Positions 9,016 through 18,936 of a stretch of 63,150 nucleotides of DNA are shown in pieces. Where the stretch lies: positions 1 through 63,150 of the forward strand of contig NZ_KB891220.1 of NCBI RefSeq assembly GCF_000373365.1, read 5' to 3'. The notes beneath the pieces are model-generated. The model saw only the letters and a program-made list of their open reading frames with translations, ran no database searches and was not told the DNA's origin. Source of the DNA: Parafrankia discariae. Lineage in GTDB: Bacteria; Actinomycetota; Actinomycetes; Frankiales; Frankiaceae. How positions within the stretch are numbered: the stretch's first letter is position 1; every line of letters starts with the position of its first letter. Position numbers and translations under genes: made by a program.

Positions 9016-9792
9016 ATGGCCACCCGTATCGACATCTCGGGGCTGACCGCCTACTACGGGAAGTTCAAGGCCGTAGCCGACGTGAACCTGACGATCGAGC
9101 CCAAGACCGTGACGGCCTTCATCGGGCCGTCCGGCTGCGGGAAGTCGACCGTCCTGCGGACGCTCAACCGGATGCACGAGGTCCTCCCCGGTGCCCGGGT
9201 CGAGGGCAAGGTCCTGCTCGACGGGGAGGACCTGTACGGCCCCGGGGTCGACCCGGTGAACGTCCGCCGCAACGTCGGCATGGTCTTCCAGCGGCCCAAC
9301 CCGTTCCCCACGATGTCGATCTACGAGAACGTCATCGCCGGGCTGAAGCTGAACGGCGTCCGCAAGAAGGCGCTGCTCGACGAGCGGGTCGAGGAGTCGC
9401 TGCGCGGCGCGAACCTGTGGGACGAGGTCAAGGACCGGCTCAACCGGCCCGGCGCCGGCCTGTCCGGCGGCCAGCAGCAGCGGCTGTGCATCGCCCGCGC
9501 GATCGCCGTCGAGCCGCAGGTGCTGCTCATGGACGAGCCGTGCTCCGCGCTCGACCCGATCTCCACCCTGGCGATCGAGGACCTGATCCAGAAGCTCCGG
9601 TCCAGCTACACGATCGTCATCGTCACGCACAACATGCAGCAGGCGTCCCGTGTGAGCGAGACGACCGCCTTCTTCTCGCTGGAGAAGACCGGCGAACCGG
9701 GACGGCTGGTGGAATGCGACCGCACCGCGCAGATCTTCAGCAACCCGAAGGAGAAGCGGACCGAGGACTACGTCTCCGGGAAGTTCGGCTGA
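9016..9792 (+). CDS. pstB: Phosphate ABC transporter ATP-binding protein
   Basis: ATPase that powers phosphate uptake through PstCA. 258 residues, the family's usual length. Walker [10 protein letters not shown] (about 35-43), Q-loop [12 protein letters not shown] signature [14 protein letters not shown], Walker [14 protein letters not shown] and the switch His in IVTHNMQQ are all present. PstB-specific features are FQRPNPFP and the C-terminal [24 protein letters not shown] precedes the ATG. Last transporter gene; phoU, often next, is not in this window, and a regulator gene follows after 11 bases. Confidence 0.96.
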   Translation: MATRIDISGLTAYYGKFKAVADVNLTIEPKTVTAFIGPSGCGKSTVLRTLNRMHEVLPGARVEGKVLLDGEDLYGPGVDPVNVRRNVGMVFQRPNPFPTMSIYENVIAGLKLNGVRKKALLDERVEESLRGANLWDEVKDRLNRPGAGLSGGQQQRLCIARAIAVEPQVLLMDEPCSALDPISTLAIEDLIQKLRSSYTIVIVTHNMQQASRVSETTAFFSLEKTGEPGRLVECDRTAQIFSNPKEKRTEDYVSGKFG

Positions 9793-9803
9793 GATCTCCC
9801 GAC

Positions 9804-10895
9804 GTGTGGCCGACGGTCAGCGGCGGGGGCGACGGTGCGGTCGCCCCCGCCGCGCCAGATCGCGGGCAGCCCGCGCCCTCGCTGCTCATCGCCGACGACG
9901 AGGCGAACGACGAACTGCTGCCGGCGCTGCGCGGCCAGGGTGTGGAGGTCAGCGTCGTCACCGACGGCGCCCGGGCTCTGGTCGAGATCGGTCGGCTCGA
10001 CCCGTCCGCGGTACTGATCAGCGCGCGGCTGCCGGTGGTGGACGGCGTCACCGTGATCCGCACGGTCCGCTCCGTGGCGGGCCGGGACACGACGCCCATC
10101 CTGTTCGCGGTCGGCCCCGATGACCGGGAACAGGCCGCGGCGGCGCTCGAGGCCGGGGCGAGCGCCTGCGTGGGCAAGCCGTACCGCCTGCACGAGGTGC
10201 TCGCGATGGTCGGCGCCGTCGGCGGGCTGGCCGCCTCCGTGGCCGGCCTGGACGGCCCTGGTCCCCTGGGCGGTCCGAGTGGCGTGGGCCCTCGCGGCGG
10301 GCTGGTCGCGGACCGGGCCGGCTCGCCCGTGGGCCCGGAGGCGGCCGGTGGCTTCGGCGCCGGACCGGGGTCCGTCGTCGGTGCGGGTGGCGCCGGCGGG
10401 ATCCTCGCCACCGGGCTGGCCGGCGGGGTGACGGGCTGGCCCGGGTCGGTCGGGGCGTCGACGGTCGCCGCCGCGGCGTCCAGCGTGCTGCGCTCCGGGC
10501 CGGTCGTCCTCGACGTCGACGCGCACGAGGTCACCGTGGACGGCCGCGCCGTGCACATGCCGCCGCGGGAGTTCCGGCTGCTGCACCTGCTGCTCGGGCA
10601 CGCCGGGCGGGTCGTCACCAGGGAGACCCTGCTCACCGAGGTCTGGGGCTCGGCCGACACCGACCCGAACACGCTGGCGGTGCACGTGCGCCGTCTGCGC
10701 CGCCGTCTCGGGGACTCCATCTCCGGTGTGGCCGACAGCACCGCCGCGCAGCGCCCCGACTTCACCGCCGCGCCGGGTGTCCCACCGCGCCCGGCGGTCA
10801 CTTCCCGTGGACTTATCGACGTTCATCCGCCGCTCATCGAGAGCATCCGCGGGATCGGATATCGCTTTCGGGCCCCCGCTCCGCGCCCGACCTGA
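9804..10895 (+). CDS. Atypical OmpR/PhoB-family response regulator
   Basis: DNA-binding transcription factor of about 363 residues. N-terminal receiver-like domain (SLLIADDEANDELLPALR to about residue 145), a Gly/Val/Ala-rich linker of about 90 residues, and a C-terminal winged helix (LDVDAHEVTVDGRAVHMPPREFRLL, RETLLTEVWG, ending IRGIGYRF). The receiver keeps the acidic pair (ADD) and the Lys (VGKPY), but the phospho-acceptor position in VLISARLPVVDG is Ser rather than Asp, and the conserved Thr/Ser switch is Val (LFAVGP). It is therefore probably not phosphorylated. The winged helix also carries an insertion of roughly 35-40 residues between RRRLGD and IESIRGIGYRF. GTG 9804 is 11 bases after pstB, so co-transcription with pst is likely. 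In mycobacteria the orphan regulator GlnR also neighbours mshD and phosphate genes; equivalence here is only possible. Confidence 0.82.
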   Translation: MWPTVSGGGDGAVAPAAPDRGQPAPSLLIADDEANDELLPALRGQGVEVSVVTDGARALVEIGRLDPSAVLISARLPVVDGVTVIRTVRSVAGRDTTPILFAVGPDDREQAAAALEAGASACVGKPYRLHEVLAMVGAVGGLAASVAGLDGPGPLGGPSGVGPRGGLVADRAGSPVGPEAAGGFGAGPGSVVGAGGAGGILATGLAGGVTGWPGSVGASTVAAAASSVLRSGPVVLDVDAHEVTVDGRAVHMPPREFRLLHLLLGHAGRVVTRETLLTEVWGSADTDPNTLAVHVRRLRRRLGDSISGVADSTAAQRPDFTAAPGVPPRPAVTSRGLIDVHPPLIESIRGIGYRFRAPAPRPT

Positions 10896-10902
10896 TTTCC
10901 GG

Positions 10903-10955
10903 GCGGACCATTTCACGGCACCTCCGTGTCGCCGAAGTGCCGTGAAATGGTCCGC
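10903..10955. terminator. Bidirectional hairpin between convergent genes
   Basis: Arms of 19 bp (10903-10921 and 10937-10955), perfectly complementary, with a 15-base loop. It begins eight bases after the regulator stop and lies before the 3' end of mutY on the other strand. No T-run follows, as is common for actinobacterial terminators. Confidence 0.8.
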
Positions 10956-11039
10956 GGGGATGTCGGCGCGCGGGCCGGGCGTGTCAGTGTGGGGGAGGGC
11001 GTCAGCGCGCGGGACGGGTGTCCGTGCCCGGGACAGGTG

Positions 11040-11915
11040 TCAGCGCGGGAGGGCGTACACGCCCGGCGCCGTCCGGCTGACCAGGCCGTCGGTGAGGAGC
11101 CCGGCGAGCGCCCGGTCACGCTGGACCGGCTCGTCCCACACCGCGTCGAGGTCGGCCTGCTCGACCGGCCCGGTCGCCTCCCGGAGCACGGCCAGCAGCC
11201 GGCCGCGCACCTGGCGGTCGGTCCCGGCGTAGCCCTGCGGGCGGCGGGCCGGGCCCTCGGACGGCGGGCTGCCGGCCGCCAGCCACGCGCACCGGTCCCG
11301 GACGGGGCACGCCGCGCAGCGGGGCGCCCGGGCCACGCAGACCAGCGCGCCCAACTCCATGAACGCCGCGCTCGTCCGCGCCGCGGTCTCCGGGTCCGCC
11401 GGCAACAGGTCGGCGACCAGCGCCAGATCGCGCCGGGAGACGGCCGTCGGCCCCTCGGCGACCCCCTCCACCGCCCGGGCGACCAGCCGGCGGACGTTCA
11501 CGTCGATCACGGCGTGGCGCTGCCGGAAGGCGAACGCCGCCACCGCCCGGGCCGTGTAGCTCCCGACACCGGGCAGCGCCAGCAGGTCGTCGAGCCCGGC
11601 CGGCACGGCGCCGCCGTGCCGTTCCAGCATGGCGGTGGCGGCCTGGTGCAGCCGCAGGGCTCGGCGGGGGTAGCCGAGGCGCCCCCAGGCCCGCACGGCC
11701 TCACCGGACGGCTCGGCGGCGAGGTCGGCCGGCGTCGGCCAGCGGCTCAGCCACTGCGCCCAGACCGGCAGGACCCGGTTGACCGGAGTCTGCTGCAGCA
11801 TGATCTCGCTGACGAGGACGCCCCACGGGGTCGTCTCCGGCCGCCGCCAGGGCAGGTCGCGGGCACAGACCGCGAACCAGTCCAGCACCTCGTCAGCCAT
11901 TCGCACGGATGTCAT
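11040..11915 (-). CDS. mutY: A/G-specific adenine DNA glycosylase
   Basis: Removes adenine mispaired with 8-oxoguanine or guanine. 291 residues. Catalytic Glu in VSEIMLQQTPV, helix-hairpin-helix LPGVGSYTARAVAAFAF, catalytic Asp in AVIDVNVRRL, and a [4Fe-4S] cluster motif C-X6-C-X2-C-X5-C (in CVARAPRCAACPVRDRC). It is shorter than E. coli MutY (350) and lacks most of the C-terminal Nudix-like 8-oxoG-recognition domain, as is common in actinobacteria. The region after the cluster looks like a small winged-helix segment (RGRLLAVLREATGPVEQADLDAV). It lies upstream of disA on the same strand, an arrangement close to that in mycobacteria. Confidence 0.93.
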   Translation of the reverse strand: MTSVRMADEVLDWFAVCARDLPWRRPETTPWGVLVSEIMLQQTPVNRVLPVWAQWLSRWPTPADLAAEPSGEAVRAWGRLGYPRRALRLHQAATAMLERHGGAVPAGLDDLLALPGVGSYTARAVAAFAFRQRHAVIDVNVRRLVARAVEGVAEGPTAVSRRDLALVADLLPADPETAARTSAAFMELGALVCVARAPRCAACPVRDRCAWLAAGSPPSEGPARRPQGYAGTDRQVRGRLLAVLREATGPVEQADLDAVWDEPVQRDRALAGLLTDGLVSRTAPGVYALPR

Positions 11916-12041
11916 CGCGGAAATCGTCTCAAGTCCCGGCGCACCGCCCGCCGCCGGCCCGCCCGTCCGGCGCCCGCCGGCCCGTCCACCGGGCGGTCGG
12001 ACGTGACGGTCTCAGCCGCGGCGGTTCCAGACGTGGCGGTT

Positions 12042-13121
12042 TCAGACGTAGCGTTCGAGGATGCTCGACTCGGCGAGCCGGGAGAGCCCCTCGCGGACCG
12101 CTCGGGCGCGGGTCTCGCCGACGCCGTCCACCGCCTGCAGGTCGTCGACCCCGGCCGCGAGCAGCTTCTGCAGGGTGCTGAAGTGGTCGACCAGGCGGTC
12201 CACCACCATCCGTGGCAGGCGCGGGACCTTGGCCAGCATCCGGTAGCCGCGCGGGCTGATCTGGCGGTCGAGGATGTCCGCCCCGCCGGAGAAGCCGATC
12301 ACCCGGGCGATGACGGTCAGGTCAAGCAGGTCCGTCGGCGACATCGCGGACAGCTCGGCGAGCACCTGGGCGGCGTTGCCCGCCCGCGAGCCGGCCGGCA
12401 GGTAGTCGCGCACGGTGAGCTCGCGCTCGGTCTCGACGCCGGCCATCAGCTCCTCGAGCTGCAGCGACAGCAGCCGCCCGTCGGTTCCGAGCTCGACGAC
12501 GTAGCTCTCGATCTCGTCGGCGATCCGCCGGACCATCTCCAGCCGCTGGCTCACCGAGATGGCGTCCCGGACGGTGACCAGATCCTCGATCTCCAGCGCC
12601 GAGAGGGTGCCGGCGACCTCGTCGAGGCGCATCTTGTAGCGTTCGAGCGTGGCGAGCGCCTGGTTGGCGCGGGAGAGGATGGCCGCGGCGCCGTCGAGCA
12701 CGTACCGCCGCCCCGCCACGTAAAGGGCGATGATGTGCATCGACTGGCTGACCGAGATGACGGGGAAGCCGGTCTGCTTCGCGACCCGCTCCGCGGTGCG
12801 GTGCCGGGTGCCGGACTCCTCGGTGGGGACCGTCGGATCCGGGACGAGGTGCACGGCGGCCCGCACGATCCGCGCGAGGTCGGAGGAGAGCACGATCGCG
12901 CCGTCCATCTTCGCCAGCTCGCGCAGGCGGGTGGCGGAGAACTCCACGTCGAGCTCGAAGCCGCCGGTGCACAGGCCCTCGACGACCTTGTCATGGCCGA
13001 GCACTATGAGCGCACCGGTGTGCCCACGCAGGATGCGTTCGAGACCGTCTCGGAACGGGGTACCGGGCGCGACCGCGGCGAGTGTCGCCCGGAAGATGTC
13101 ATCCCCGGGTGGTCCTGCCAT
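12042..13121 (-). CDS. disA: DNA integrity scanning protein / diadenylate cyclase
   Basis: Makes cyclic di-AMP from two ATP and scans DNA for branched structures. About 359 residues. N-terminal DAC domain with the DGA motif ([11 protein letters not shown]) and RHR motif (GTRHRTAER), both needed for catalysis; central helical spine; C-terminal helix-hairpin-helix DNA-binding region ([22 protein letters not shown]). ATG 13121 is preferred because GAGGGAG lies four bases upstream; the alternative at 13172 has no ribosome-binding site. It follows radA on the same strand, the conserved radA-disA pairing; RadA is known to modulate DisA in other bacteria. Confidence 0.95.
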   Translation of the reverse strand: MAGPPGDDIFRATLAAVAPGTPFRDGLERILRGHTGALIVLGHDKVVEGLCTGGFELDVEFSATRLRELAKMDGAIVLSSDLARIVRAAVHLVPDPTVPTEESGTRHRTAERVAKQTGFPVISVSQSMHIIALYVAGRRYVLDGAAAILSRANQALATLERYKMRLDEVAGTLSALEIEDLVTVRDAISVSQRLEMVRRIADEIESYVVELGTDGRLLSLQLEELMAGVETERELTVRDYLPAGSRAGNAAQVLAELSAMSPTDLLDLTVIARVIGFSGGADILDRQISPRGYRMLAKVPRLPRMVVDRLVDHFSTLQKLLAAGVDDLQAVDGVGETRARAVREGLSRLAESSILERYV

Positions 13122-13267
13122 CAGGCTCCCTCGTTGTTCTTCGACGTCCTGTGCGTCGAACGCCCCCACCATGTCGTGCCCGTCGCCGTAATGGTATCGG
13201 TAAGTCGCATGCGGATCAGTGCGGGCTCACGGCGGCCTCACCATATCCGGCAATCACCAAAGGAGGT

Positions 13268-14740
13268 TCATTCGTCGTACATGTGCGCAATGGCCGCGAT
13301 AAGGTCCGGCACTTCCTGGACGGTCAACCCTTCCGGTGCCTCGCCGGAGCCGGTCGGCACGAGCGCCCGGCGGAAGCCCAGCCGGGCCGCCGCGGCGAGC
13401 CGCGCCCGCACCGCGCTGACCGAACGCACCTCACCCGCCAGGCCCACCTCACCGATCGCCACCAAATCACCCGGCAGCGGCTGGTCCCGGGCGGCGCTCA
13501 CGGTGGCCAGCGCGACCGCCAGGTCCGCCGCCGGCTCGGCGAGCCGGACCCCGCCGACGGTCGCCGTGTAGACGTCCGCCCGGCCGAACCGGACCCGCGC
13601 CCGCCGCTCGACCACGGCGAGGATCATCGCCACCCGGGCGGCGTCGAGCCCGGAGACCGCGCGGCGCGGCACCTGCGCCGACGCCTCCGCCACCAGCGCC
13701 TGCACCTCGGCGACCAGCGGACGCCGGCCCTCCACGGTCACCGTGACGCAGGTGCCCGGCACGGCCGCCGGTCCGGCGCCGCCGGACCGGGACAGGAACA
13801 GCCCGCTGGGATCGGCGACCTCGCGGATGCCCGAGTCGTGCATCTCGAAGCAGCCCACCTCGTCCGCCGGGCCGTAACGGTTCTTGCCGGCCCGGACGAG
13901 GCGCAGCGTCGAGTGCCGTTCGCCCTCGAAGTGCAGGACGACGTCCACCAGGTGTTCGAGCAGCCGCGGCCCGGCCACGGCGCCCTCCTTCGTCACATGG
14001 CCGACCAGCACGGTCGCCAGGCCGAGCGCCTTGGCGGTGCGGATCAGGGCGCCGGCCACCTCGCGCACCTGTGTCACCCCGCCGGCCGACCCGTCGAAGC
14101 CGGCGGAGGAGATGGTCTGCACCGAGTCGACGACCAGCAGGGCCGGCTGGACCTGCTCGACGTGGGTGAGCACCGCGCCCAGGTCGGTCTCGGCCGCCAG
14201 CCAGAGATCGGGATGCAGCGCGCCCGTCCGCCCCGCCCGCAGGCGGACCTGGGCGGCGGACTCCTCCCCGGTGATGACCAGTGAGCGCGACCCGGTGGCC
14301 GCGCTGCGGGCGGCGACCTCCAGCAGCAGGGTCGACTTGCCGACACCCGGCTCCCCGGCGAGCAGGATCACCGCCCCGGGGACGATCCCGCCGCCGAGCA
14401 CGCGGTCGAGCTCGCCGATGCCGGTGGGACGCGAGCGCGCGGTGGTCACGTCGACCGCCGTGACCGGGGTGGCCGGCGCGGTGACCGGGGCCGCGGCACC
14501 GATGCGACCGCTGCCACCCAGGCCACCGGAGAACCCGCCGGCCCGGCGCGGGGCGGGCGCCTGCGCCTCCAGCGTGCCCCAGGCCTGGCAGCGCGGACAC
14601 CGGCCGGCCCAGCGGACGGCCTCGGCCTCGCAGGCCGAGCACCGGAAACCACCGGCGGGGTTGCGGGAACCCGAGCCCGCCCGCGAGGAGGCCCGCCCTG
14701 CGCCCGTGCCGGACCGCGCCGCGGGACCTATAGACGACAT
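13268..14740 (-). CDS. radA: DNA repair protein RadA (RadA/Sms)
   Basis: Hexameric helicase that drives branch migration in recombination. About 490 residues. N-terminal zinc finger with two CxxC pairs (CSAC and CPRC), RecA-like core with Walker A GEPGVGKST and Walker B-type LLVVDSVQT, the RadA signature KNRYG (variant of KNRFG), and a C-terminal Lon-protease-like domain (RRAVSGLDAARVAMILAVVE, IGEVGLAGEVRSV). The frame extends to a TTG at 14770; ATG 14740 or GTG 14749 seem more likely, but no ribosome-binding site is clear. disA lies just downstream, and the upstream lipoprotein gene completes the trio lpqE-radA-disA known from mycobacteria. Confidence 0.94.
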   Translation of the reverse strand: MSSIGPAARSGTGAGRASSRAGSGSRNPAGGFRCSACEAEAVRWAGRCPRCQAWGTLEAQAPAPRRAGGFSGGLGGSGRIGAAAPVTAPATPVTAVDVTTARSRPTGIGELDRVLGGGIVPGAVILLAGEPGVGKSTLLLEVAARSAATGSRSLVITGEESAAQVRLRAGRTGALHPDLWLAAETDLGAVLTHVEQVQPALLVVDSVQTISSAGFDGSAGGVTQVREVAGALIRTAKALGLATVLVGHVTKEGAVAGPRLLEHLVDVVLHFEGERHSTLRLVRAGKNRYGPADEVGCFEMHDSGIREVADPSGLFLSRSGGAGPAAVPGTCVTVTVEGRRPLVAEVQALVAEASAQVPRRAVSGLDAARVAMILAVVERRARVRFGRADVYTATVGGVRLAEPAADLAVALATVSAARDQPLPGDLVAIGEVGLAGEVRSVSAVRARLAAAARLGFRRALVPTGSGEAPEGLTVQEVPDLIAAIAHMYDE

Positions 14741-14966
14741 GGCGGTCACCGTAGTCGGTGGGTCCGACAATCAGGGCGGCCCACCACCCCCGGCGGGAAA
14801 CGCCCCCACTTAGGGGCCGGCACGCTCCCACCTCCGGGCATCACCGACACCCCGCGGCCCGGGCAACCTTGGAACCGACCCGATCCCGAAGCCGGACCCG
14901 CCACCCGAGGCCCGCCCCCCACCCACCGAACCGCTGCCCGCCGGCCGAAATCCGGTGGGTACACGA

Positions 14967-15014
14967 AAGCGTGGCGGGTCGGTGAGTCCATGGACTCACC
15001 GACCCGCCACGCTT
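14967..15014. repeat. Perfect 48-bp palindrome, member of a dispersed repeat
   Basis: Two 24-base arms meet with no spacer (14967-14990 and 14991-15014). The core reads GTGGCGGGT ... GTGAGTCC | TGGACTCAC ... ACCCGCCAC. A diverged copy of the same design occurs at 55679-55720. It lies between the 3' end of the LpqE-like gene and the start of radA. It could act as a terminator or cruciform, or be a REP-like element. Confidence 0.75.
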
Positions 15015-15089
15015 CGGTTCAGGGGTGGGGAAGCACCGCGGCTGGCGCGGTCGCCGGGGCGGGAGCGGGCCCGGCGAGGGGTGGGTGGG

Positions 15090-15869
15090 TCAGGCGGTCG
15101 GGGTGCCGGCGGGGGCCGGGCTCTCCGCGGGGGTGCCGGGTTCGGTCGTCGTGCCGCCGGCCGGCGGTGCGCCGCTCTCGCCGGCCACACCGCTGGACGG
15201 CGTGGCGGTGGCGGACGGCGCCGCCGAGGTCTCCGCGGGCGCGGTCGGGGCCACCGGGCCGCCGGACGCCCCCGGGGCCGGGGGCTCGACCGGCACGTCG
15301 AGGGTGACGCTGCCCGACTTCGCGAAGGTGAAGGTGACCGGCACCTCGTCGCCGACGGCCAGCTGCTCGGTCAGGCCGGTCAGCGTGGGCGCCGAGCCGT
15401 TCGCGATGTAGATGTTGCCCGCGCCGGGACGGATGATCGAGGGCTTCGGCGCCGTGCCGCCACCGGCCGCGGGAGACGAGACCCCGATCAGGCTGTCCTC
15501 CTCGGCCCCGCCGTTGAACACGGCGGAGATGATCTGTGCTGACCCGCCCTCGTTCGCCGGGCCGGCGACGTAGACGTTTCGCAGGGTGACCGAGCCGACG
15601 GCTCCGCTCACCGAGTTGGTCGTGGTGCGGGCGGAGTTGGTGAGGGCGTCGGTGCCGGACGCGCACCCGCTCAGCGCGGACGCGGCGACGGCGGCCGCGG
15701 CGACGGACGCCGCCACGGCGGCCCGCGTGCGGACCCGACCACGGCGGGCGGTTCTCGGGCCGCCGCCGACTCCCGGGGCGTGGCCCGGACCACCGGTTTC
15801 GGTGGCTTCGACGTGCGGCGTCCCGTGGATGGTGGACGTCGCGGAACGAGCACCCAGACGGCGGCTCAC
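15090..15869 (-). CDS. LpqE-like secreted lipoprotein (PCu(A)C-like fold)
   Basis: Predicted outer-surface lipoprotein of about 259 residues. A basic, partly disordered N-terminal segment (about 50 residues) precedes a hydrophobic stretch ending in the lipobox ALSGC. The mature part has a beta-rich domain (VTLRNVYVAG, GNIYIANGS, LAVGDEVPVTFTFAKSG) resembling the copper-chaperone PCu(A)C/LpqE family, then a Pro/Ala/Thr/Ser-rich wall-spanning tail of about 80 residues. No Met/His copper motif is evident, so metal binding is unproven. GTG 15869 is used because AGGAGGA lies about 11 bases upstream. Placement next to radA and disA matches M. tuberculosis lpqE (Rv3584). The function of the family is poorly defined. 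Confidence 0.75.
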   Translation of the reverse strand: MSRRLGARSATSTIHGTPHVEATETGGPGHAPGVGGGPRTARRGRVRTRAAVAASVAAAAVAASALSGCASGTDALTNSARTTTNSVSGAVGSVTLRNVYVAGPANEGGSAQIISAVFNGGAEEDSLIGVSSPAAGGGTAPKPSIIRPGAGNIYIANGSAPTLTGLTEQLAVGDEVPVTFTFAKSGSVTLDVPVEPPAPGASGGPVAPTAPAETSAAPSATATPSSGVAGESGAPPAGGTTTEPGTPAESPAPAGTPTA

Positions 15870-17032
15870 GGCTCGGTGGCTCCTCCTGCGCAGGGACCGG
15901 CGCGCCTGGCGCGTCGGTGCCGATCGGTCGTGACCGGTCAGGTGGCCGTTGCGGGGGCCCGCAGCGGCCGGCGCGCACCGGTGCGGGCCGGCGCGACGTC
16001 CAGTGGATCGCCGCGTGGCGCACCGGGAGCGCACCCGGTCACCCGCGTCCCAGGTCGGAGCCGCGGGTGCGGGGCTAAGACTAGCCACCCGCGCCCGCTA
16101 TGTGCGGCCCAGCGTGTTGGGCTCGACATCTCGGACCGATCGGACGGCTGACAACGGATCCGAACGGCCCAGGCGAACCCGCCCACAGGTCGGACCCGTT
16201 CGGCGCGCCGCGGGTGTGGGCGGAAGAGCCGCGGCTTCGGGGGCGGGTCCGGGCGGGTTCAGCTGTCTGACCAGGTCGGCGGGTGGAGCTGGCGGAAGGG
16301 AGCCGGCCTCGGGCGGGTGGGCGACCGCGAGCATGGCGTTTCCCTGTCGTCTCGCGCAACCGGATGCCATCCACGTGATCAGATGTCTGGAAGATCTGCT
16401 TTATCCAGACTCGGGACAGTTGTACGTACTGAACAGGGGAGCCTGGACGGGCCCGGCACTCTCGGGGCGGGCCGACCGGATTCCACAGGTCCGGGAGAGA
16501 AAGGGTGCAGGGCCCTGGCGGACAGGGCCTTCGGTCCCCGCCGGCGGTCGGGCCGCCCTCGGCCACGCGCCCCTCGGCCACGCGGCGGCCGTGGGGCCGG
16601 TGGGCGCGGCTGGGTTGGTGGCGTGGGCCGGTGGGTGCGCCCGCGGACCGGACCGGGATGGGCGGCGGCCCGCCCGGCCGGCGCGACACGCCTGGTGGGG
16701 ACGGCGGCCCCGGGGGGACCTTCGGCGGGTCGATGCGGGGCTGGCGGGGTAGGGACGGTAGTGTCGCGACGCTCTTGATACCAACAACCGGACAACTTCC
16801 GCCGCAACGCCATCTGTTTCGCCAGACCGGACACGTCGCCCGTTGATAGCCCCCGACCTGCGCCGATCCGGTCGGGCTCGGCGCCGGGTCTGTCGCGCGC
16901 CGTACCCGCCGGCCTCGGAGGGTGGTCGGAACACGACGGTCGCCCCCTTCGTACGGCAGGCCAGGAGCGCGCGTCTGACCTGCGGCGATGCGTGCGTGTT
17001 ACGCTGGTAGAGGCGGAAGGGGCACGTGACAC
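15870..17032. other. Long divergent intergenic region between the lipoprotein gene and carD
   Basis: About 1.16 kb without a supportable gene; the open frames are high-GC shadows. Around 16380-16440 composition drops to AT-richer sequence with an inverted repeat GTCTGGA/TCCAGAC (16385-16391 and 16404-16410). Near carD, CTGACC (16975) and TACGCT (17000) could be -35 and -10 elements with a long 19-base spacer. It probably holds promoters for both strands; a small RNA cannot be excluded. Confidence 0.5.
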
Positions 17033-17515
17033 ATGGCGTTCCAAGTCGGCGAGACCGTTGTTTACCCGCATCATGGTGCTGCTCTGATTGATGCGATTGA
17101 AACACGCGTCATCAAGGGTGAAGAGAAACTTTATCTCGTGCTGAAGGTCGCTCAGGGCGATCTAACTGTCCGCGTTCCAGCCGACAACGTCGGCATGGTC
17201 GGGGTGCGTGATGTCGTCGGTCAGGACGGCTTGGAGCGTGTGTTCGAGGTGCTGCGCGCCCCGCACACGGAGGAGCCGACCAACTGGTCCCGGCGGTACA
17301 AGGCCAATCTCGAGAAGCTCGCCTCGGGCGACGTGAACAAGGTCGCCGAGGTCGTTCGTGATCTCTGGCGGCGTGATCGCGAACGCGGTCTTTCCGCGGG
17401 TGAGAAGCGCATGCTCAGCAAGGCGCGGCAGATTCTCGTCAGCGAGCTCGCGCTCGCCGAGGGCACCAATGAGGACAAGGCCGAAGCCATGCTCGACGAG
17501 GTTCTCGCCGGCTGA
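17033..17515 (+). CDS. carD: CarD family RNA polymerase-binding transcription factor
   Basis: Binds the RNA polymerase beta subunit and stabilises open promoter complexes, especially at rRNA promoters; essential in mycobacteria. 160 residues, the usual size. N-terminal Tudor-like RNAP-interaction domain ([23 protein letters not shown]), then a helical DNA-binding domain with the conserved Trp ([41 protein letters not shown]). ATG 17033 has GGAAGGGG upstream. First gene of the run carD-ispD-ispF, as in M. tuberculosis. Confidence 0.96.
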   Translation: MAFQVGETVVYPHHGAALIDAIETRVIKGEEKLYLVLKVAQGDLTVRVPADNVGMVGVRDVVGQDGLERVFEVLRAPHTEEPTNWSRRYKANLEKLASGDVNKVAEVVRDLWRRDRERGLSAGEKRMLSKARQILVSELALAEGTNEDKAEAMLDEVLAG

Positions 17516-17719
17516 TACCGGCAGGCTCGAACATGTGCGGTCGGCAACACCGGGGCGGCAATGTACGCGCCGCTCGATGTCAGCGGAAGGCTTGATGTTT
17601 CCGACCGAATCGTGGTTGCGGCGGATTTTCATCCCCGTGGGAGTGCCCCCGGAAGGGGGCCTCTCACCCGCCTGGATCTCCCGGGCGGGTAGGCGCGGTC
17701 GCCGCGGCGGCCGGAGTTG

Positions 17720-18409
17720 GTGAGCACCCGGGTCGGGGCCCTCGTCCCGGCGGCGGGGCGAGGCGAGCGTCTCGGCGGTGGCACGCCGAAGGCGCTGCGG
17801 CCGCTCGCGGGCCGGCCGATGCTTCTGCGCGCGGTGGAGACGCTTCTGTCGTCCACGCTCGTCTCGCAGGTCGTGGTCGCGGCGCCGCCGACCCTCGTCG
17901 AGGTGGTCAGCCAGATCCTCGGTCCACGGGTGCGTGTCGTCCCCGGCGGCGCCGAGCGGGTGGACTCGGTCCGCGCCGCGCTCGAGGCACTGGACGACGA
18001 CATCGGCGTGGTCCTCGTGCATGACGCGGCGCGGCCGCTCACGCCCGCCAAACTGGTGGACGCCGTCGCGACCACGGTGCTCGACGGCCATCCCGCCGTG
18101 ATCCCCGTGTTGCCCGTGACGGACACCGTCAAGGAAGTGGACGCCGACGGCCGGGTGGTGCGGACCCCACCCCGGGACGTCCTGCGCGCGGTGCAGACCC
18201 CGCAGGGCTTCCGGCGGGACATCCTGCACACGGCCTACGCGAACCGGGACCTGCCGGTCACCGACGACGCCGGCCTGGTGGAAGCTCTGGGGGTGCCGGT
18301 GACGACGATCCCCGGCGCCGAGGAGGCGTTCAAGGTGACCCGACCAGCCGACCTGGTCCTCGCGGAGGCCCTGCTGGCCCAGTTCGCACCCGGCGACGGG
18401 CAGCGGTGA
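17720..18409 (+). CDS. ispD: 2-C-methyl-D-erythritol 4-phosphate cytidylyltransferase
   Basis: Third step of the non-mevalonate isoprenoid pathway: CTP plus MEP gives CDP-ME. About 229 residues. Nucleotide-binding signature [17 protein letters not shown] near the N-terminus, VHDAARPL in the middle (catalytic and metal site) and the usual [10 protein letters not shown]. The start is GTG 17720 (a TTG codon directly precedes it). It overlaps ispF by four bases (GTGA), so the two isoprenoid enzymes are translationally coupled. carD lies about 200 bases upstream. Confidence 0.95.
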   Translation: MSTRVGALVPAAGRGERLGGGTPKALRPLAGRPMLLRAVETLLSSTLVSQVVVAAPPTLVEVVSQILGPRVRVVPGGAERVDSVRAALEALDDDIGVVLVHDAARPLTPAKLVDAVATTVLDGHPAVIPVLPVTDTVKEVDADGRVVRTPPRDVLRAVQTPQGFRRDILHTAYANRDLPVTDDAGLVEALGVPVTTIPGAEEAFKVTRPADLVLAEALLAQFAPGDGQR

Positions 18410-18888
18410 CCGAACCGGCGCTGCCCCGGGTGGGCACAGGTGTCGATGTCCATCCCTTCGAACAGGGGCGGGAGTGCTGGGTCGCCTGCCTGCTGTGGCC
18501 GGGGGAGACCGGGCTCGCCGGGCATTCCGACGGCGACGTCGCCTCGCACGCGGCGTGCGACGCGCTGCTCACCGCGTCCGGCATCGGTGATCTCGGCGCG
18601 GTGTTCGGCACCGGTCGCCCGGAGTGGTCCGGCGCGTCCGGCGCGGCGTTGCTCGGGGAGACCGCGCGCCTGCTCGCCGAGGACGGCTGGCTGATCGGGA
18701 ACGTGGCCGTCCAGGTGGTCGGTAACCGCCCACGGATGGCCGCCCGCCGGGTCGAGGCGCAGGAGGCGATGTCGGCGGCGCTGGGCGCCCCGGTGAACCT
18801 CTCGGCGACGACGACGGACGGGCTGGGCCTCACCGGGCGCGGCGAGGGGCTGGCCGCCATCGCGACAGCCCTGATCACCCGCGTCTGA
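18406..18888 (+). CDS. ispF: 2-C-methyl-D-erythritol 2,4-cyclodiphosphate synthase
   Basis: Cyclises CDP-ME 2-phosphate with loss of CMP in the MEP pathway. 160 residues, standard length. Zinc ligands in GTGVDVHPF and in [13 protein letters not shown], plus the C-terminal [20 protein letters not shown], are intact. GTG start overlapping the ispD stop. The last codons and the stop lie within the first copy of a 16-bp tandem repeat that continues past the gene. Confidence 0.95.
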   Translation: MTEPALPRVGTGVDVHPFEQGRECWVACLLWPGETGLAGHSDGDVASHAACDALLTASGIGDLGAVFGTGRPEWSGASGAALLGETARLLAEDGWLIGNVAVQVVGNRPRMAARRVEAQEAMSAALGAPVNLSATTTDGLGLTGRGEGLAAIATALITRV

Positions 18889-18936
18889 GGCCACCCGCGT
18901 CCGAGGCCACCCGCGTCCGAGGCCACCAGCGTCTGG
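18876..18936 (+). repeat. 16-bp tandem repeat spanning the ispF stop codon
   Basis: Copies begin at 18876, 18892, 18908 and 18924 (the last one 13 bases long). The unit is CACCCGCGTCYGAGGC. Copy 1 contains the ispF stop codon and final sense codons, so the array looks like expansion of the gene's own 3' end. Confidence 0.8.

Noticed and set aside
9054-9311. Minus-strand ORF within pstB
   Set aside because: Antisense shadow of a fully intact PstB.
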